The notes beneath the pieces are model-generated. The model saw nothing but the letters and a program-made list of their open reading frames with translations. It was not told the origin of the DNA and made no database searches. 24,250 nucleotides of DNA from CAYGTK01 sp964352775 (lineage in GTDB: Bacteria > Bacteroidota > Bacteroidia > Chitinophagales > CAIOSU01), in NCBI GenBank assembly GCA_964352775.1, contig CAYGTK010000037.1, positions 1-24,250 of the forward strand, given 5' to 3'. The number at the start of each line of letters is the position of its first letter. Position 1 is the stretch's first letter. The position numbers were made by a program, and so were the translations under genes. Positions 1 through 8,766 of the stretch are shown here, piece after piece.

Positions 1-351
1 GTATACTGGTAGGGTTAAAAAATGATAGTTATTCTGATATTTTGAGTCATCACAGGTTATGCAAGCACCAAGTAAACTACCACGCTCATCAATACTTAGG
101 TAGGTATAATTCAAGCCAAAGCCAATTCTTAGAGGCTTCGCTATCAAACGCTCTGCATGTGCACCTACTTCAATATTTCGGGGCTCAATTAGTCTTGTAG
201 TGCTAAAAGTTGCTTCCTTATACTTATTCAGCTTATTCATTCCATAGCCCACATATCCGCTTACCTGCCACTTTGGTTCTTTACAGATCTTCATTTGACT
301 TACTACCGTTTGTGAGATGAGCAAAAGAAGAGCTATCGATATGTTTTTCAT
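1..351 (-). CDS. Secreted protein, possible outer-membrane beta-barrel, 5' part only
   Basis: Partial gene: it starts with ATG at 351 and runs off the left edge of the window after 117 codons without a stop. The first 19 residues (MKNISIALLLLISQTVVSQ) form a clear signal peptide, so the product is exported. The following part alternates polar and hydrophobic residues with many Gly and Tyr (WQVSGYVGYGMNKL, IGFGLNYTYLSID), which resembles the strands of small Bacteroidota outer-membrane barrels of the OMP_b-brl type. A pair of Cys lies near residue 95. An in-frame ATG at 363 would add four residues; I prefer 351 because MKN followed by a hydrophobic stretch is the usual signal-peptide start. 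The gene is divergent from the giant gene at 480. The barrel assignment is inference; the export signal is seen. Confidence 0.6.
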   Translation of the reverse strand, partial: MKNISIALLLLISQTVVSQMKICKEPKWQVSGYVGYGMNKLNKYKEATFSTTRLIEPRNIEVGAHAERLIAKPLRIGFGLNYTYLSIDERGSLLGACITCDDSKYQNNYHFLTLPVY

Positions 352-383
352 TGATATATGCATTATACTTTTTGGCCAACAAC

Positions 384-407
384 TTTATCCCAACGTAGAG
401 GGATAAA
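384..407. promoter_or_regulatory. 8-bp inverted repeat between divergent genes
   Basis: TTTATCCC and GGGATAAA are separated by 8 bases. The repeat lies in the 128-bp gap between the divergent genes at 351 and 480. There is no T-run on the side where a terminator would need it for either gene, so a protein-binding site is more plausible than a terminator. No function can be shown. Confidence 0.25.
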
Positions 408-479
408 AAAACTTGTGTTGTATGACCAAACTTTGTAACTAGTCGCGTTAAAGGATCCTTTTAGTACAACCATACATCC

Positions 480-3400
480 ATGAAACATTTACTACGAATT
501 ATAGCATTGCTAGCTGTTACGTGTATTTTTTCCATTTCAGCTTCAGCTCAAATAACCTGTGCACCAGGAACCATAAGTTGTCCACCAGGATTTTACCAAA
601 ACGGTTGCTTTTGTACCCAGTGCCCCGCAGGAAGCTACTGCCCCGGCGATGGAATTCGCTACAGTTGCCCTCCAGGAAATTATGCTGCCAGTAGAGGTAA
701 TGTGCAATGCCTCCCTTGCCAGCAAGGTCGCTACCAACCCAATTCAGGTGCTACCAGTTGTATATCTTGCCAAGCTGGTACTTTTTCAAACATAATAGGC
801 GCTGCACAATGTCAAAACTGCCCCCCGGGAACAACTAGCGGTACTGGCCAAAATTCTTGTGGAACTTGTCTACCAGGAACATATGTGAATGCTTTAGGCC
901 AATGCATGTTCTGCCCTCAAGGCACTTTCTGTCCGGGTGATGGTTTTCAATATCCTTGTCCTACCGGCACAATTGCACCTACAACTGGTAATGTAAGATG
1001 CTCTTCTTGTGCATCAGGTACTTTCGCAGACGGAAACACCTGTTCTCCATGCCCTGCGGGAACCTTCTCCGGCCAGGGTGGCGTCTGTACCTCTTGCCCT
1101 CCAGGAACAATTTCACAAGCAGGATCCACTTCTTGTAGTACATGCCCTGCGGGAACTTATGCAAATGGTAATACCTGTACCCCTTGCCCGGTAGGATCTT
1201 TCTGCACAGGTAATGGCCTAGCTACACTTTGTCCTTCAGGAACTATCAGTAGTTCCGAAGGTCAAATATCATGTAGCAGTTGCCCAGCGGGTAGTGCTGC
1301 ATCAGGTACTGGTAATACGGAGTGTACGCTTTGCTCCGCAGGTACGTTCTCTGCATCTGATGGTTCTGCCCAATGTTTTGACTGTGTTCCAGGCACTATT
1401 TCTGGTCCGGGAGCTACCTTCTGTAACAGTTGCCCAGGAGGTACTTTTGTAGACAATAATACTTGTACCCAATGCCCAGCGGGAACATTCTCCGCTGATG
1501 GTGGCAGCTGTATTTCTTGCCCACCGGGAACAGTATCGCAACCGGGCGCTCTTTCTTGTGTAAGCTGCGGACCGGGAACTTTTGTAGATGGTAATGTATG
1601 TGCCGATTGTCCGGCGGGAACATTCTCCGGCCAGAGTGGTGTCTGCACCACCTGCCCTCCGGGAACAGTATCTCAAGCAGGATCCTCTGTTTGTGATATA
1701 TGCCCTGCGGGAACTTATGTAAATGGTAATACCTGTACACCTTGCCCGGCAGGATCTTTCTGTACAGGTGATGGTCTAGCAACGCCTTGTCCTCCAGGAA
1801 GATTTAGCGATCAATTAGGTCAAGTAGCATGTAGCAACTGCCCAGCAGGTACTGCTGCTTCTGGTACTGGAAACGTTGAGTGTACGCTCTGTCTTTCTGG
1901 TACTTTCTCTGCAACCGATGGTTCAGCTGAGTGTTTTGACTGCGTCCCAGGTACTATTTCTGGCCCGGGCGCTACGTTCTGTACTAGTTGTCCAGCAGGA
2001 ACTTTTATTGATGGCAATACTTGTACTCCATGTCCAGCAGGAACGTTTTCCGCTCAAGGTGGCAACTGTTCTGCTTGCCCTCCAGGAACAGTTTCTCAAC
2101 CGGGAGCTGTTTCTTGTACCAACTGCGGACCAGGGACTTTTGCAGATGGTAATACTTGTACTGATTGTCCTGCAGGAACGTACTCCGTTCAAGGTGGTAA
2201 TTGTATCTCTTGCCCACCAGGAACAATATCTCAGCCAGGTTCTACCTCTTGTATCAGTTGCCCAGCTGGAACTTTTATTGATGGCAATACTTGTACTCCT
2301 TGTCCAGCTGGAACGTTTTCCGCTCAAGGTGGCGTCTGTACAGCTTGCCCTTCGGGTACAATATCTCAATCAGGAGCTGTTTCTTGTACCAACTGCGGAC
2401 CAGGAACTTTTGCAGATGGTAATGTATGTGCCGATTGTCCTGCAGGAACGTACTCCGTTCAAGGTGGTAATTGTATCTCTTGCCCACCAGGAACAATATC
2501 TCAGCCAGGTTCTACCTCTTGTATCAGTTGCCCAGCTGGAACTTTTGTAAATGGAAATACTTGCTCACCATGTCCTATAGGTTCATTCTGTACGGGTGAT
2601 GGTCTAGCCTTACTTTGTCCTCCAGGAACTTTTAGTAGTTCTGAAGGTCAAGTATCCTGTAATCTCTGTTCAGCAGGTAGTTCTGCTTCTGGAACTGGTA
2701 ATACCGAGTGTACGCTCTGCCCAGCTGGAACTTTCTCTTCTGTTGATGGCGCTGATGAATGCATAAGTTGTGCACCTGGTACTTTCTCCTCACAAGGAGC
2801 TACCTCTTGTACCAGTTGCCCTGCAGGCTTTTTTGCTGATGGTAATACATGCTCACCATGTCCAGCTGGAACATTTTGCCCGGGTGATGGTCAAATAATA
2901 CCTTGCCCTGCAGGAACTGCTAATGACCTTACCGGACAAACTTCATGTTCAACCTGTCCTGCTGGTTCATTTGCTGGCGGAAGTGGTAATACCGATTGTA
3001 CGCTTTGTCCTTCAGGTACTTTCTCTTCCGTTGATGGTGCTGACGAATGTATAAGTTGTGCACCTGGTACTTTCTCCTCACAAGGATCTACTTCTTGTAC
3101 CAGTTGCCCTGCAGGCTTTTTTGCTGATGGTAATACATGCTCACCATGTCCAGCAGGTACTTTCTGCCCGGGTGATGGTCAAGTAATTACTTGCCCAGCA
3201 GGCACATTCTCTGATGTTGCCGGTTCTATATCTTGTACCAATTGTCCGCCGGGAACTACACAGCCTAATACGGGTTCTACAGTTTGCTTAACCTGCGATC
3301 AAAACAACAATACAGGTTGCGAGATATTGAACCTTAAACTGACCTCTTTCTGTTCTGATGATCCATCAGTATCACGTAAGTGGAGAGTACGGAACGAGAA

Positions 3401-5249
3401 TAACTTTGATGTGACCTATACTTATATAGTAGTGGGCACACCTCAAACGGGGAACTTAGTTGCGCCTCCGGGTGATTCGTTCTTCTATACTGTAGCCGTT
3501 GGTGGACCGAATACTACCAAACTAGAATGGCTAGATAAGAACGGTGCACTTAAGTCTACCGTTAAAGCTTCATCGGGTGCTTCGTGTATTTCGCTTATAG
3601 CTCATTATGAGTTTGATAACTGTATCGATGATGACTTCGGTAAAGACAGCGAAGGCAACTTCAATGGAACTGTTATGGGTTCACCAGAAGATAAGTTCGG
3701 TTACATTAATTCGAATCTGTTGTATGATGGTGTAGATGACTATGTGGATGTTAGTGGCCCAGTATTAACTGCTGCTGATATGCAGAATGGTTTTGCTATT
3801 ACTGCTTGGGTAAATGCTAGAAACAACAATACGGGTAAAACCATTGCAGCATTAGTTGACCCAAGTGGAGCAGAAAAAGATGGTGACTTCATATTCAGAG
3901 TTAACAACAGTGAGCAGCTAGTTGCATGGTCTTACGATGGCGATGGCATGGCTAATCGTAACATCCTTCGTCACGACCCTATACAGTTCGCATTGTATAC
4001 TTGGTATCATACAGCAGTTGTGTACGATGGTAGCGACTTGATACTATATATCAACGGTAACGAAGTAGAGCGACAAACCACTACCCTATCAGCTACTACT
4101 GCTAACCAACTGTACATCGGGCGTAGTAACAATGGCTTCTATTTTGAAGGGAAGTTGGATGATGTTCGCTTCTACGATGGACCAGTATCTGCATCTACTA
4201 TTAGTAGTTTGGCAAGTACTGCTTTTCAACCAGCAGAGTGTTGTGTGAATGCAATTATGCCAACGGCTTACTATCCATTAAATGAGTGCTTCGGATCTAC
4301 CTATATAGATGCTGTGGGAAGCTACGATGCTTCCATTAGTGGAAATCCAGCTTGGACGATGGGTGTACAAGATCAAGCAGCTAGTTTTGATGAGCAGACC
4401 TTTGGTACTTACCAAGGCACAGTACTATCTGCTGCTCAATTGCAAGATGGTTTCGCAGCCTCAGCTTGGGTTAATGTAGAAGACAATGCCACAGGTAAAA
4501 CCATATTGGCTTTAGTTGATCCATCAGGTACCGAGCGCGATGGGGAGTTCTTCTTCCGCATAAATAATGACGAAGAGTTAGTTGCATGGTGGTATACGGG
4601 TAACGGTAGTAGTAACCGTAATATAGTAAAACGTAAAAACCGCAGTTTAGATAATGGTTGGCATCATGTAGCTGTAAGCTACGATGGTACTGCCATCACC
4701 CTATATACTGATGGACAACAAGTGGCATCTCGTGCGGCAACTTTCAGTAGCACTTCTACTCAAGCTCTATATTTGGGTGGCGGCAATTCTGCTTTAAGTG
4801 GAACCAATAGCCATCGCTTTAAAGGAGCATTAGATGAGGTGAAACTATTTGACGATGCTTTGCCATTGTGCCAAATAGCCAATATGTGGCGAAATGGTGC
4901 TACTAGTGATAATGGTGACGACTGCGGAATAAGCGTAGCCAAGTGGAGTGGCCAAACTGATGGCGCTGATAAAGCTTCAGACCTTAGCGAGTTACTAGAA
5001 ACCACATATGGTGTTAAGGTGTATCCTAACCCAGCTAAAGATCTACTGAACGTAGAATTGCAAGGTTATGATACGGGCTATACCAATATGCAGTTATTCG
5101 ATATTAGCGGTAAACTGGTATACAACAACCAAGATCTTACGGGCGATCTTCACCAGATAAACGTAAGCGAATTGCCAAGTGGAATGTACTATATCAAAGT
5201 GTTCTCTGGCGATAAAGCTAACACCGAAAAGGTGATAATTACCGACTAA
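480..5249 (+). CDS. Giant Cys-rich repeat protein with two LamG-like domains and T9SS sorting domain
   Basis: 1589 residues. Residues 1-24 are a signal peptide ending ASAQ. Residues about 26-940 are a run of Cys-rich modules of the type CPAGTF..GG.C..CPPGT.SQPG..SC..C, similar to the ephrin-receptor-like/GCC2-GCC3 and TNFR-type repeats; the common unit is 45 residues. Residues about 945-1035 (starting LKLTSFCSDDP) are a beta-rich domain of a type found in Bacteroidota surface proteins, ending TVKASSGASC. Two laminin-G-like (concanavalin-like) domains follow at about 1040-1210 and 1258-1465. The last about 75 residues (VYPNPAKDLLNVEL to the end) are a type A T9SS sorting domain. The protein is therefore expected to be exported across both membranes and attached to or released from the cell surface, probably as an adhesin or matrix protein, with many disulfides. 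It appears to be a single-gene unit ended by the hairpin at 5272. Domain calls were made by eye; the binding target is unknown. Confidence 0.9.
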   Translation: MKHLLRIIALLAVTCIFSISASAQITCAPGTISCPPGFYQNGCFCTQCPAGSYCPGDGIRYSCPPGNYAASRGNVQCLPCQQGRYQPNSGATSCISCQAGTFSNIIGAAQCQNCPPGTTSGTGQNSCGTCLPGTYVNALGQCMFCPQGTFCPGDGFQYPCPTGTIAPTTGNVRCSSCASGTFADGNTCSPCPAGTFSGQGGVCTSCPPGTISQAGSTSCSTCPAGTYANGNTCTPCPVGSFCTGNGLATLCPSGTISSSEGQISCSSCPAGSAASGTGNTECTLCSAGTFSASDGSAQCFDCVPGTISGPGATFCNSCPGGTFVDNNTCTQCPAGTFSADGGSCISCPPGTVSQPGALSCVSCGPGTFVDGNVCADCPAGTFSGQSGVCTTCPPGTVSQAGSSVCDICPAGTYVNGNTCTPCPAGSFCTGDGLATPCPPGRFSDQLGQVACSNCPAGTAASGTGNVECTLCLSGTFSATDGSAECFDCVPGTISGPGATFCTSCPAGTFIDGNTCTPCPAGTFSAQGGNCSACPPGTVSQPGAVSCTNCGPGTFADGNTCTDCPAGTYSVQGGNCISCPPGTISQPGSTSCISCPAGTFIDGNTCTPCPAGTFSAQGGVCTACPSGTISQSGAVSCTNCGPGTFADGNVCADCPAGTYSVQGGNCISCPPGTISQPGSTSCISCPAGTFVNGNTCSPCPIGSFCTGDGLALLCPPGTFSSSEGQVSCNLCSAGSSASGTGNTECTLCPAGTFSSVDGADECISCAPGTFSSQGATSCTSCPAGFFADGNTCSPCPAGTFCPGDGQIIPCPAGTANDLTGQTSCSTCPAGSFAGGSGNTDCTLCPSGTFSSVDGADECISCAPGTFSSQGSTSCTSCPAGFFADGNTCSPCPAGTFCPGDGQVITCPAGTFSDVAGSISCTNCPPGTTQPNTGSTVCLTCDQNNNTGCEILNLKLTSFCSDDPSVSRKWRVRNENNFDVTYTYIVVGTPQTGNLVAPPGDSFFYTVAVGGPNTTKLEWLDKNGALKSTVKASSGASCISLIAHYEFDNCIDDDFGKDSEGNFNGTVMGSPEDKFGYINSNLLYDGVDDYVDVSGPVLTAADMQNGFAITAWVNARNNNTGKTIAALVDPSGAEKDGDFIFRVNNSEQLVAWSYDGDGMANRNILRHDPIQFALYTWYHTAVVYDGSDLILYINGNEVERQTTTLSATTANQLYIGRSNNGFYFEGKLDDVRFYDGPVSASTISSLASTAFQPAECCVNAIMPTAYYPLNECFGSTYIDAVGSYDASISGNPAWTMGVQDQAASFDEQTFGTYQGTVLSAAQLQDGFAASAWVNVEDNATGKTILALVDPSGTERDGEFFFRINNDEELVAWWYTGNGSSNRNIVKRKNRSLDNGWHHVAVSYDGTAITLYTDGQQVASRAATFSSTSTQALYLGGGNSALSGTNSHRFKGALDEVKLFDDALPLCQIANMWRNGATSDNGDDCGISVAKWSGQTDGADKASDLSELLETTYGVKVYPNPAKDLLNVELQGYDTGYTNMQLFDISGKLVYNNQDLTGDLHQINVSELPSGMYYIKVFSGDKANTEKVIITD
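2163..2546 (+). repeat. Tandem 270-bp (two-module) duplication inside the Cys-rich gene
   Basis: The two-module unit starting at 1999 recurs at 2269 (period 270 bp, 90 residues). Bases 2163-2276 and 2433-2546 are identical over 114 bp, while other modules of the gene are much more diverged. This indicates recent duplication or gene conversion within the repeat array. Confidence 0.85.
2763..3154 (+). repeat. 288-bp spaced duplication inside the Cys-rich gene
   Basis: Bases 2763-2866 and 3051-3154 match at 102 of 104 positions with a period of 288 bp (96 residues). This is a second, independent recent duplication with a different unit length from the 270-bp one. A weaker 558-bp period is also visible (1151 and 1709). 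Confidence 0.8.
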
Positions 5250-5271
5250 GATCATTCTAGTTAAAGAAAAA

Positions 5272-5300
5272 GGCGACCCAGTTTTGGGTCGCCCTTTTTT
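5272..5300. terminator. Bidirectional intrinsic terminator
   Basis: A perfect 9-bp stem GGCGACCCA / TGGGTCGCC with loop GTTT (5272-5293) is followed by a C and six T on the plus strand, and preceded by AAAGAAAAA, which gives a U-run on the minus strand. It lies between the convergent stops at 5249 and 5351 and can end transcription from both sides. Confidence 0.85.
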
Positions 5301-5350
5301 GTAGTGTTGTGTAAAGGGCTTAGCGTTCTCTAACTAGTTTTGGACAGTTA

Positions 5351-5980
5351 TTATCGCTTCCATCTTGCTAATAAAACCCAAACCAATAGGGTAAGTAGCA
5401 ACGTAGTTACTACGGTAAAAAGAACCAATACCCCTTTACCGAATGTAGGGGCACTTTCACTTACAGGCTCTCCTTTTTTAAGAATGAATTTGTTTCCTAC
5501 GGCCACTAGTTCAGCAGTACGATCATTCGCCTCATTAAGTACGAACTGTTCTTTCAGAAAGTCTTTCTTCAGCACTATCAAGGCACTTTGGTCGCGGTTA
5601 ATGTCCTTAAAGCTAGTATTGGTCACACTAACTGCCCATATGCTATCGGGCACATTGTTCAACTGTAGTACTGCATTGGTCTCGTGGCCCAGTTTCACAA
5701 AAGCATTATCAAAGCTAACCGCATCTTCGTTGTTAAAACTGATGAATAGGTTCGACCGTAAATGTACTATTACCTGTTCCTCAAATTCTTCAGGGCTGCC
5801 ATAGGGTTTATCAGGAAACCTCGTTTTCACCTCGTGCTGAAAAGCCGTTAGCGACGAACGCAATTGCACTATCCATTCCCCACTGGCTTGCTCTACCAAC
5901 ATTGTAGTAGAGATCTCTGCCTGATGAGCATCCGCTAAAAGCGAACACAACAATGCCCCTATGATAACTATTGATCTCAT
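5351..5980 (-). CDS. Periplasmic protein with one C-terminal membrane anchor
   Basis: 209 residues. Residues 1-18 are a signal peptide (MRSIVIIGALLCSLLADA) followed at once by HQAE, so the body faces the periplasm. The middle (20-180) is a mixed alpha/beta domain without catalytic motifs that I recognise. Residues about 183-205 form a single transmembrane helix with a short basic tail (ARWKR), giving a type I topology. The start of the mature part and its size recall DUF6702-like proteins of Bacteroidota, but this is a weak resemblance. The gene starts 27 bp after the stop of the YHYH gene on the same strand, so the two are probably one transcript and may act together. The transcript would end at the hairpin at 5272-5300. 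Confidence 0.7.
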   Translation of the reverse strand: MRSIVIIGALLCSLLADAHQAEISTTMLVEQASGEWIVQLRSSLTAFQHEVKTRFPDKPYGSPEEFEEQVIVHLRSNLFISFNNEDAVSFDNAFVKLGHETNAVLQLNNVPDSIWAVSVTNTSFKDINRDQSALIVLKKDFLKEQFVLNEANDRTAELVAVGNKFILKKGEPVSESAPTFGKGVLVLFTVVTTLLLTLLVWVLLARWKR

Positions 5981-6007
5981 ATTTGGTACTAAGTAATATC
6001 CTGCTAA

Positions 6008-7231
6008 TTAGTTAGCGTACGCCCCGCTCAAGCAGTTGATGAAACTATTGCTACCAGCAGCAGCAACATGGTAGTGGTAACCACGAGTTGTATCGTAATG
6101 TCCTCTACAAGCATCAAGATCGGTAGGTTCTACTCCTTGGTCATCCGTTTGGGCATACATACCATGTCCGTCCAATGCATAACCTATCATCGGTGCATGG
6201 CCATCCGTTTGAGCTATTTCCGTACTAATACCTGTAGCAGCATGGTAGTGGTAGCCAGCATTCAAATTGATATGGCCACCAGCATCATCAAATGGTGCAA
6301 GTGTGTAAGCACCCAATATAGCGTCTGTAGGTGCAGGTGCATCAAATACAACCCCGTTAAAGGCCACACCTCTTTGCGATATACCACCACCGCCAGGTCC
6401 GCCAGGACCCATTGCAAATGTATAAGGCACATCCAACATTACTGGTGTAACCGGTATTGTATACGTTTGTGTTAATCCAGTTACATACGATGGCAAACAC
6501 TCCACACAAAAGTTTTGATACTGAGCACCTACGTTAGGATTAGCTGCTTCTTGGCATTCCGTTAAGGTTTCTGTAGTGTAAATGTCTCCATTTCCATCAT
6601 ACATCAACCAAGTGTTATCACTGTAGAAGGTTGCCATGTTCTGCACGAAAGCACCATCTACATCATATACCTGACCATTCTCTAACCATATACCACCTTT
6701 AGAAGCATCATCTGAAATATTATCTGGACACCAAGGGCCCATATCATGATCAGGAGGAGTACTGGTAGATACTATCTGGTAGCACATAGTAACTGTACCA
6801 TCTGATAATGTACATGCTACCGTAGTTATAGCCTGATCTAATCCACCTGCCAAAAATAAAGCGTCATCAACATCTATTATTACCGTAGCAGCTACGGTAT
6901 CATCGTCATCATCGCTGTTAGATACATAGCCAGTAGGTTGTGTGCACGATTCTTGCGAAACGGCGGGGTTACCCAATCCATCACCATCGGCATCTTCATA
7001 CCAAGTCTGTAGCGTACATACGGTATCATCAGGGTCATCGCTATTAGCAACAAAACCAGTAGGTTGTTCGCAATTCTCAACACTTTCATCGGGGTTACCT
7101 AGTCCGTCGCCATCGGCGTCTTGATACCAAGTTTGAACGGTGCACTCGTCGTCTTTGTCGCTTTCTTTATCACAGCTGTTAAAGAAAATAGCCAAAGTAA
7201 TACAGGTAATAGCTAGTAATGAATATCTCAT
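6008..7231 (-). CDS. YHYH-domain lipoprotein with two Asp-rich N-terminal repeats
   Basis: 407 residues. The N-terminus MRYSLLAITCITLAIFFNSC ends in a lipobox with Cys20, followed by DKESDKDDE, an acidic stretch fitting the surface-export signal of Bacteroidota lipoproteins. Residues 30-71 and 72-113 are two copies of a 42-residue repeat (C..QTWY.DADGDGLGNP...C.QPTG.V.NSDD), resembling thrombospondin type 3-like calcium-binding repeats. The rest is the YHYH domain: GYHYHAATG and GYHYHVAAAG, with conserved DGHGMY and several Cys. The function of the family is unknown; the His clusters suggest metal binding (inference). The protein is likely an outer-membrane surface lipoprotein, cotranscribed with the anchored periplasmic protein downstream. 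Confidence 0.88.
   Translation of the reverse strand: MRYSLLAITCITLAIFFNSCDKESDKDDECTVQTWYQDADGDGLGNPDESVENCEQPTGFVANSDDPDDTVCTLQTWYEDADGDGLGNPAVSQESCTQPTGYVSNSDDDDDTVAATVIIDVDDALFLAGGLDQAITTVACTLSDGTVTMCYQIVSTSTPPDHDMGPWCPDNISDDASKGGIWLENGQVYDVDGAFVQNMATFYSDNTWLMYDGNGDIYTTETLTECQEAANPNVGAQYQNFCVECLPSYVTGLTQTYTIPVTPVMLDVPYTFAMGPGGPGGGGISQRGVAFNGVVFDAPAPTDAILGAYTLAPFDDAGGHINLNAGYHYHAATGISTEIAQTDGHAPMIGYALDGHGMYAQTDDQGVEPTDLDACRGHYDTTRGYHYHVAAAGSNSFINCLSGAYAN
6893..7144 (-). repeat. Tandem 126-bp repeat in the YHYH gene
   Basis: Two adjacent copies, 7144-7019 and 7018-6893, each encode 42 residues with the DADGDGLGNP calcium-loop-like motif. This linker-type repeat is common in Bacteroidota surface proteins. 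Confidence 0.85.
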
Positions 7232-7422
7232 GATAGTATTAGAACTTGTTAATTAATCCTCTAAATAACTACCACTAGGTGAGGTTTCATGTACAACATT
7301 CCATAATTGATGTGTAAGATATTGGTAGTGTAAAGTAGCATGTACTGCATACGAACTAAAGATCTGGCATCGTTTTAGTTATATACTCCACCTATACTAC
7401 ATCACCTTAAAACCTCCACATC

Positions 7423-8007
7423 ATGAAGCATACAATGATATTGGTGGTAGCTATTGTATTGGGCACGGCAGCCATTTTCGCAGTAGTTAACACCACCCTG
7501 TTCAGTCCCAAGCAAGTGGGCGACAAAATAGACGAGTTGAACGGTGTAGCAGTTTATTATAACGGCCCCGTAAGCAATGTGAGCTCGCGGAGCTTGAGTA
7601 CAACGGGATACAATATAGGATTGAAGTACCAATGCGTTGAATTTGTAAAGCGCTACTACTTGGAATACCTAGACCATGAAATGCCGAACAGTTATGGCCA
7701 CGCGAAAGACTTTTACAATAAAAAATTGAGTGACGGAACACAGAATAGCGAGCGGGACTTGATGCAATTCTCGAACAGAAGCGCCACCGCACCTAAAGTG
7801 AACGATATATTGGTATTTGATAGTAACGTATTAAACTCATTTGGGCACGTAGCCATCATTTCGAAAGTAACAGCGGAAGAAATTGAATTTACCCAGCAGA
7901 ATGGAGGGCCTTATGCCGATACCCGAGTAAACCTCAGCTTAGAAAATAGTAGTGGTAAATATGTAATTGATGGTAATAGAGTATTGGGCTGGTTGGGGAA
8001 ACGGTAA
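7423..8007 (+). CDS. CHAP-domain amidase/peptidase, exported or membrane-anchored
   Basis: 194 residues. Residues 4-22 form an N-terminal hydrophobic helix (signal peptide or anchor), so the enzyme acts outside the cytoplasm. The body is a CHAP (NlpC/P60-like) domain: catalytic Cys71 in KYQCVEFVKRYY, His142 in FGHVAII, and a polar third residue in EFTQQN (Glu155 or Asn160). Such enzymes cut peptide cross-links in peptidoglycan or the glutathionyl-spermidine amide; a glutathionylspermidine-amidase-like variant is possible because of the YQCVEF motif. The length fits a single-domain enzyme. It is divergent from the YHYH gene across 191 bp in which I see no clear promoter box, and its stop lies 4 bp from the stop of tdk. 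Confidence 0.85.
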   Translation: MKHTMILVVAIVLGTAAIFAVVNTTLFSPKQVGDKIDELNGVAVYYNGPVSNVSSRSLSTTGYNIGLKYQCVEFVKRYYLEYLDHEMPNSYGHAKDFYNKKLSDGTQNSERDLMQFSNRSATAPKVNDILVFDSNVLNSFGHVAIISKVTAEEIEFTQQNGGPYADTRVNLSLENSSGKYVIDGNRVLGWLGKR

Positions 8008-8011
8008 TTCC

Positions 8012-8602
8012 TTACTCCTCCCCCTTCATTTGCTGTTTATCAAAACACCTTCTACAAAGGGGTTGGTAGGCATCTAGTTCACCCAATAGCACGCGTTCAT
8101 CATCCTCTGCTGTGCGATGGCTAACGTAGGCCAGGTGACCGCATTGCACACAAATGGCATGTACTTTGGTCACGTATTCGGCTATAGCTAGTAGTTCAGG
8201 CATAGGCCCAAAGGGCTTGCCAAGATAATCCATATCTAAACCAGCTATCATTACTCGTTTACCCTTTCGGGCCAGAACGGTACATACGTCGGGTAGTAAT
8301 TTATCAAAGAATTGCGCTTCGTCTATGGCTACTACTTTGGTATTGTTATCAACCAAGTTGAGGATGTCTTGCGCTTTAGCTACGGGTTGCGATACGGTTC
8401 CTTTACCGTCGTGGCTTACTACTTTTTCATCGTCGTAGCGCGTATCTACCTTGGGTTTGAACAGTTGGAATTTCTGCTGAGCTATCTCTGCCCGCTTAAC
8501 ACGGCGTAATAATTCTTCCGTCTTCCCCGAGAACATCGATCCGCAAATCACCTCTATCCAACCGCGTTGCTCTTCCTGTAAACCTGTATACTCTAGAAAC
8601 AT
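8012..8602 (-). CDS. tdk: Thymidine kinase (type II, zinc-binding)
   Basis: Phosphorylates thymidine (and deoxyuridine) with ATP in the pyrimidine salvage pathway; cytoplasmic. From the ATG at 8602 the protein has 196 residues. It shows the family opening MFLE...EQRGWIEVICG, a P-loop GSMFSGKTEE (21-30), the Walker B/lasso region DEAQFF, the thymidine-binding part GPMPELLAIAEYVTKVHAIC, and an intact zinc site CVQC...CRRC. A longer in-frame start (TTG at 8635) would add 11 residues, but family members start at MFLE, and a plausible promoter (TTG, 18 bases, CAACTTCG) lies directly upstream of 8602. It converges with the CHAP gene. The promoter and first codons recur at the head of the neighbouring LRR gene. 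Confidence 0.97.
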   Translation of the reverse strand: MFLEYTGLQEEQRGWIEVICGSMFSGKTEELLRRVKRAEIAQQKFQLFKPKVDTRYDDEKVVSHDGKGTVSQPVAKAQDILNLVDNNTKVVAIDEAQFFDKLLPDVCTVLARKGKRVMIAGLDMDYLGKPFGPMPELLAIAEYVTKVHAICVQCGHLAYVSHRTAEDDERVLLGELDAYQPLCRRCFDKQQMKGEE

Positions 8603-8640
8603 GCCTCGAAGTTGTGTATTTTTTTGGATATTCAAGTTCT
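8603..8640 (-). promoter_or_regulatory. Likely tdk promoter
   Basis: Read on the minus strand: TTG, 18 bases, CAACTTCG, then GAGGC-type leader and ATG. The -7 box differs from TAnnTTTG at two positions; the spacing is within the usual 17-23. The leader would be very short. The box is part of the segment duplicated near 9200. Confidence 0.4.
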
Positions 8641-8766
8641 GAGGGCTACGAAAAGTAATGGCATCATGGAAGTAACTCTGTACGACTCCTCAGCTGATTG
8701 CTTTCATTGCTTTGTGCACCTTCGTTTCATTAAAAAATTGGAGTAGCAGCACCTCCGCATTGGCAA
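8636..8766. other. Gap between tdk and the LRR gene
   Basis: 131 bp without an open frame worth calling on either strand. A CACCTTCG box at about 8719-8726 on the plus strand resembles a -7 element, but no gene follows on that strand. No tRNA or clear hairpin is seen. Confidence 0.3.

Noticed and set aside
543..2550. Long open frames antisense or out of frame to the Cys-rich gene
   Set aside because: They mirror the repeat composition of the real gene; none has a recognisable domain and the repeated codons create them automatically.
8636..8766. Small gene or RNA between tdk and the LRR gene
   Set aside because: Open frames there are below ten codons and no stem or terminator supports an RNA; only an isolated CACCTTCG box is seen.
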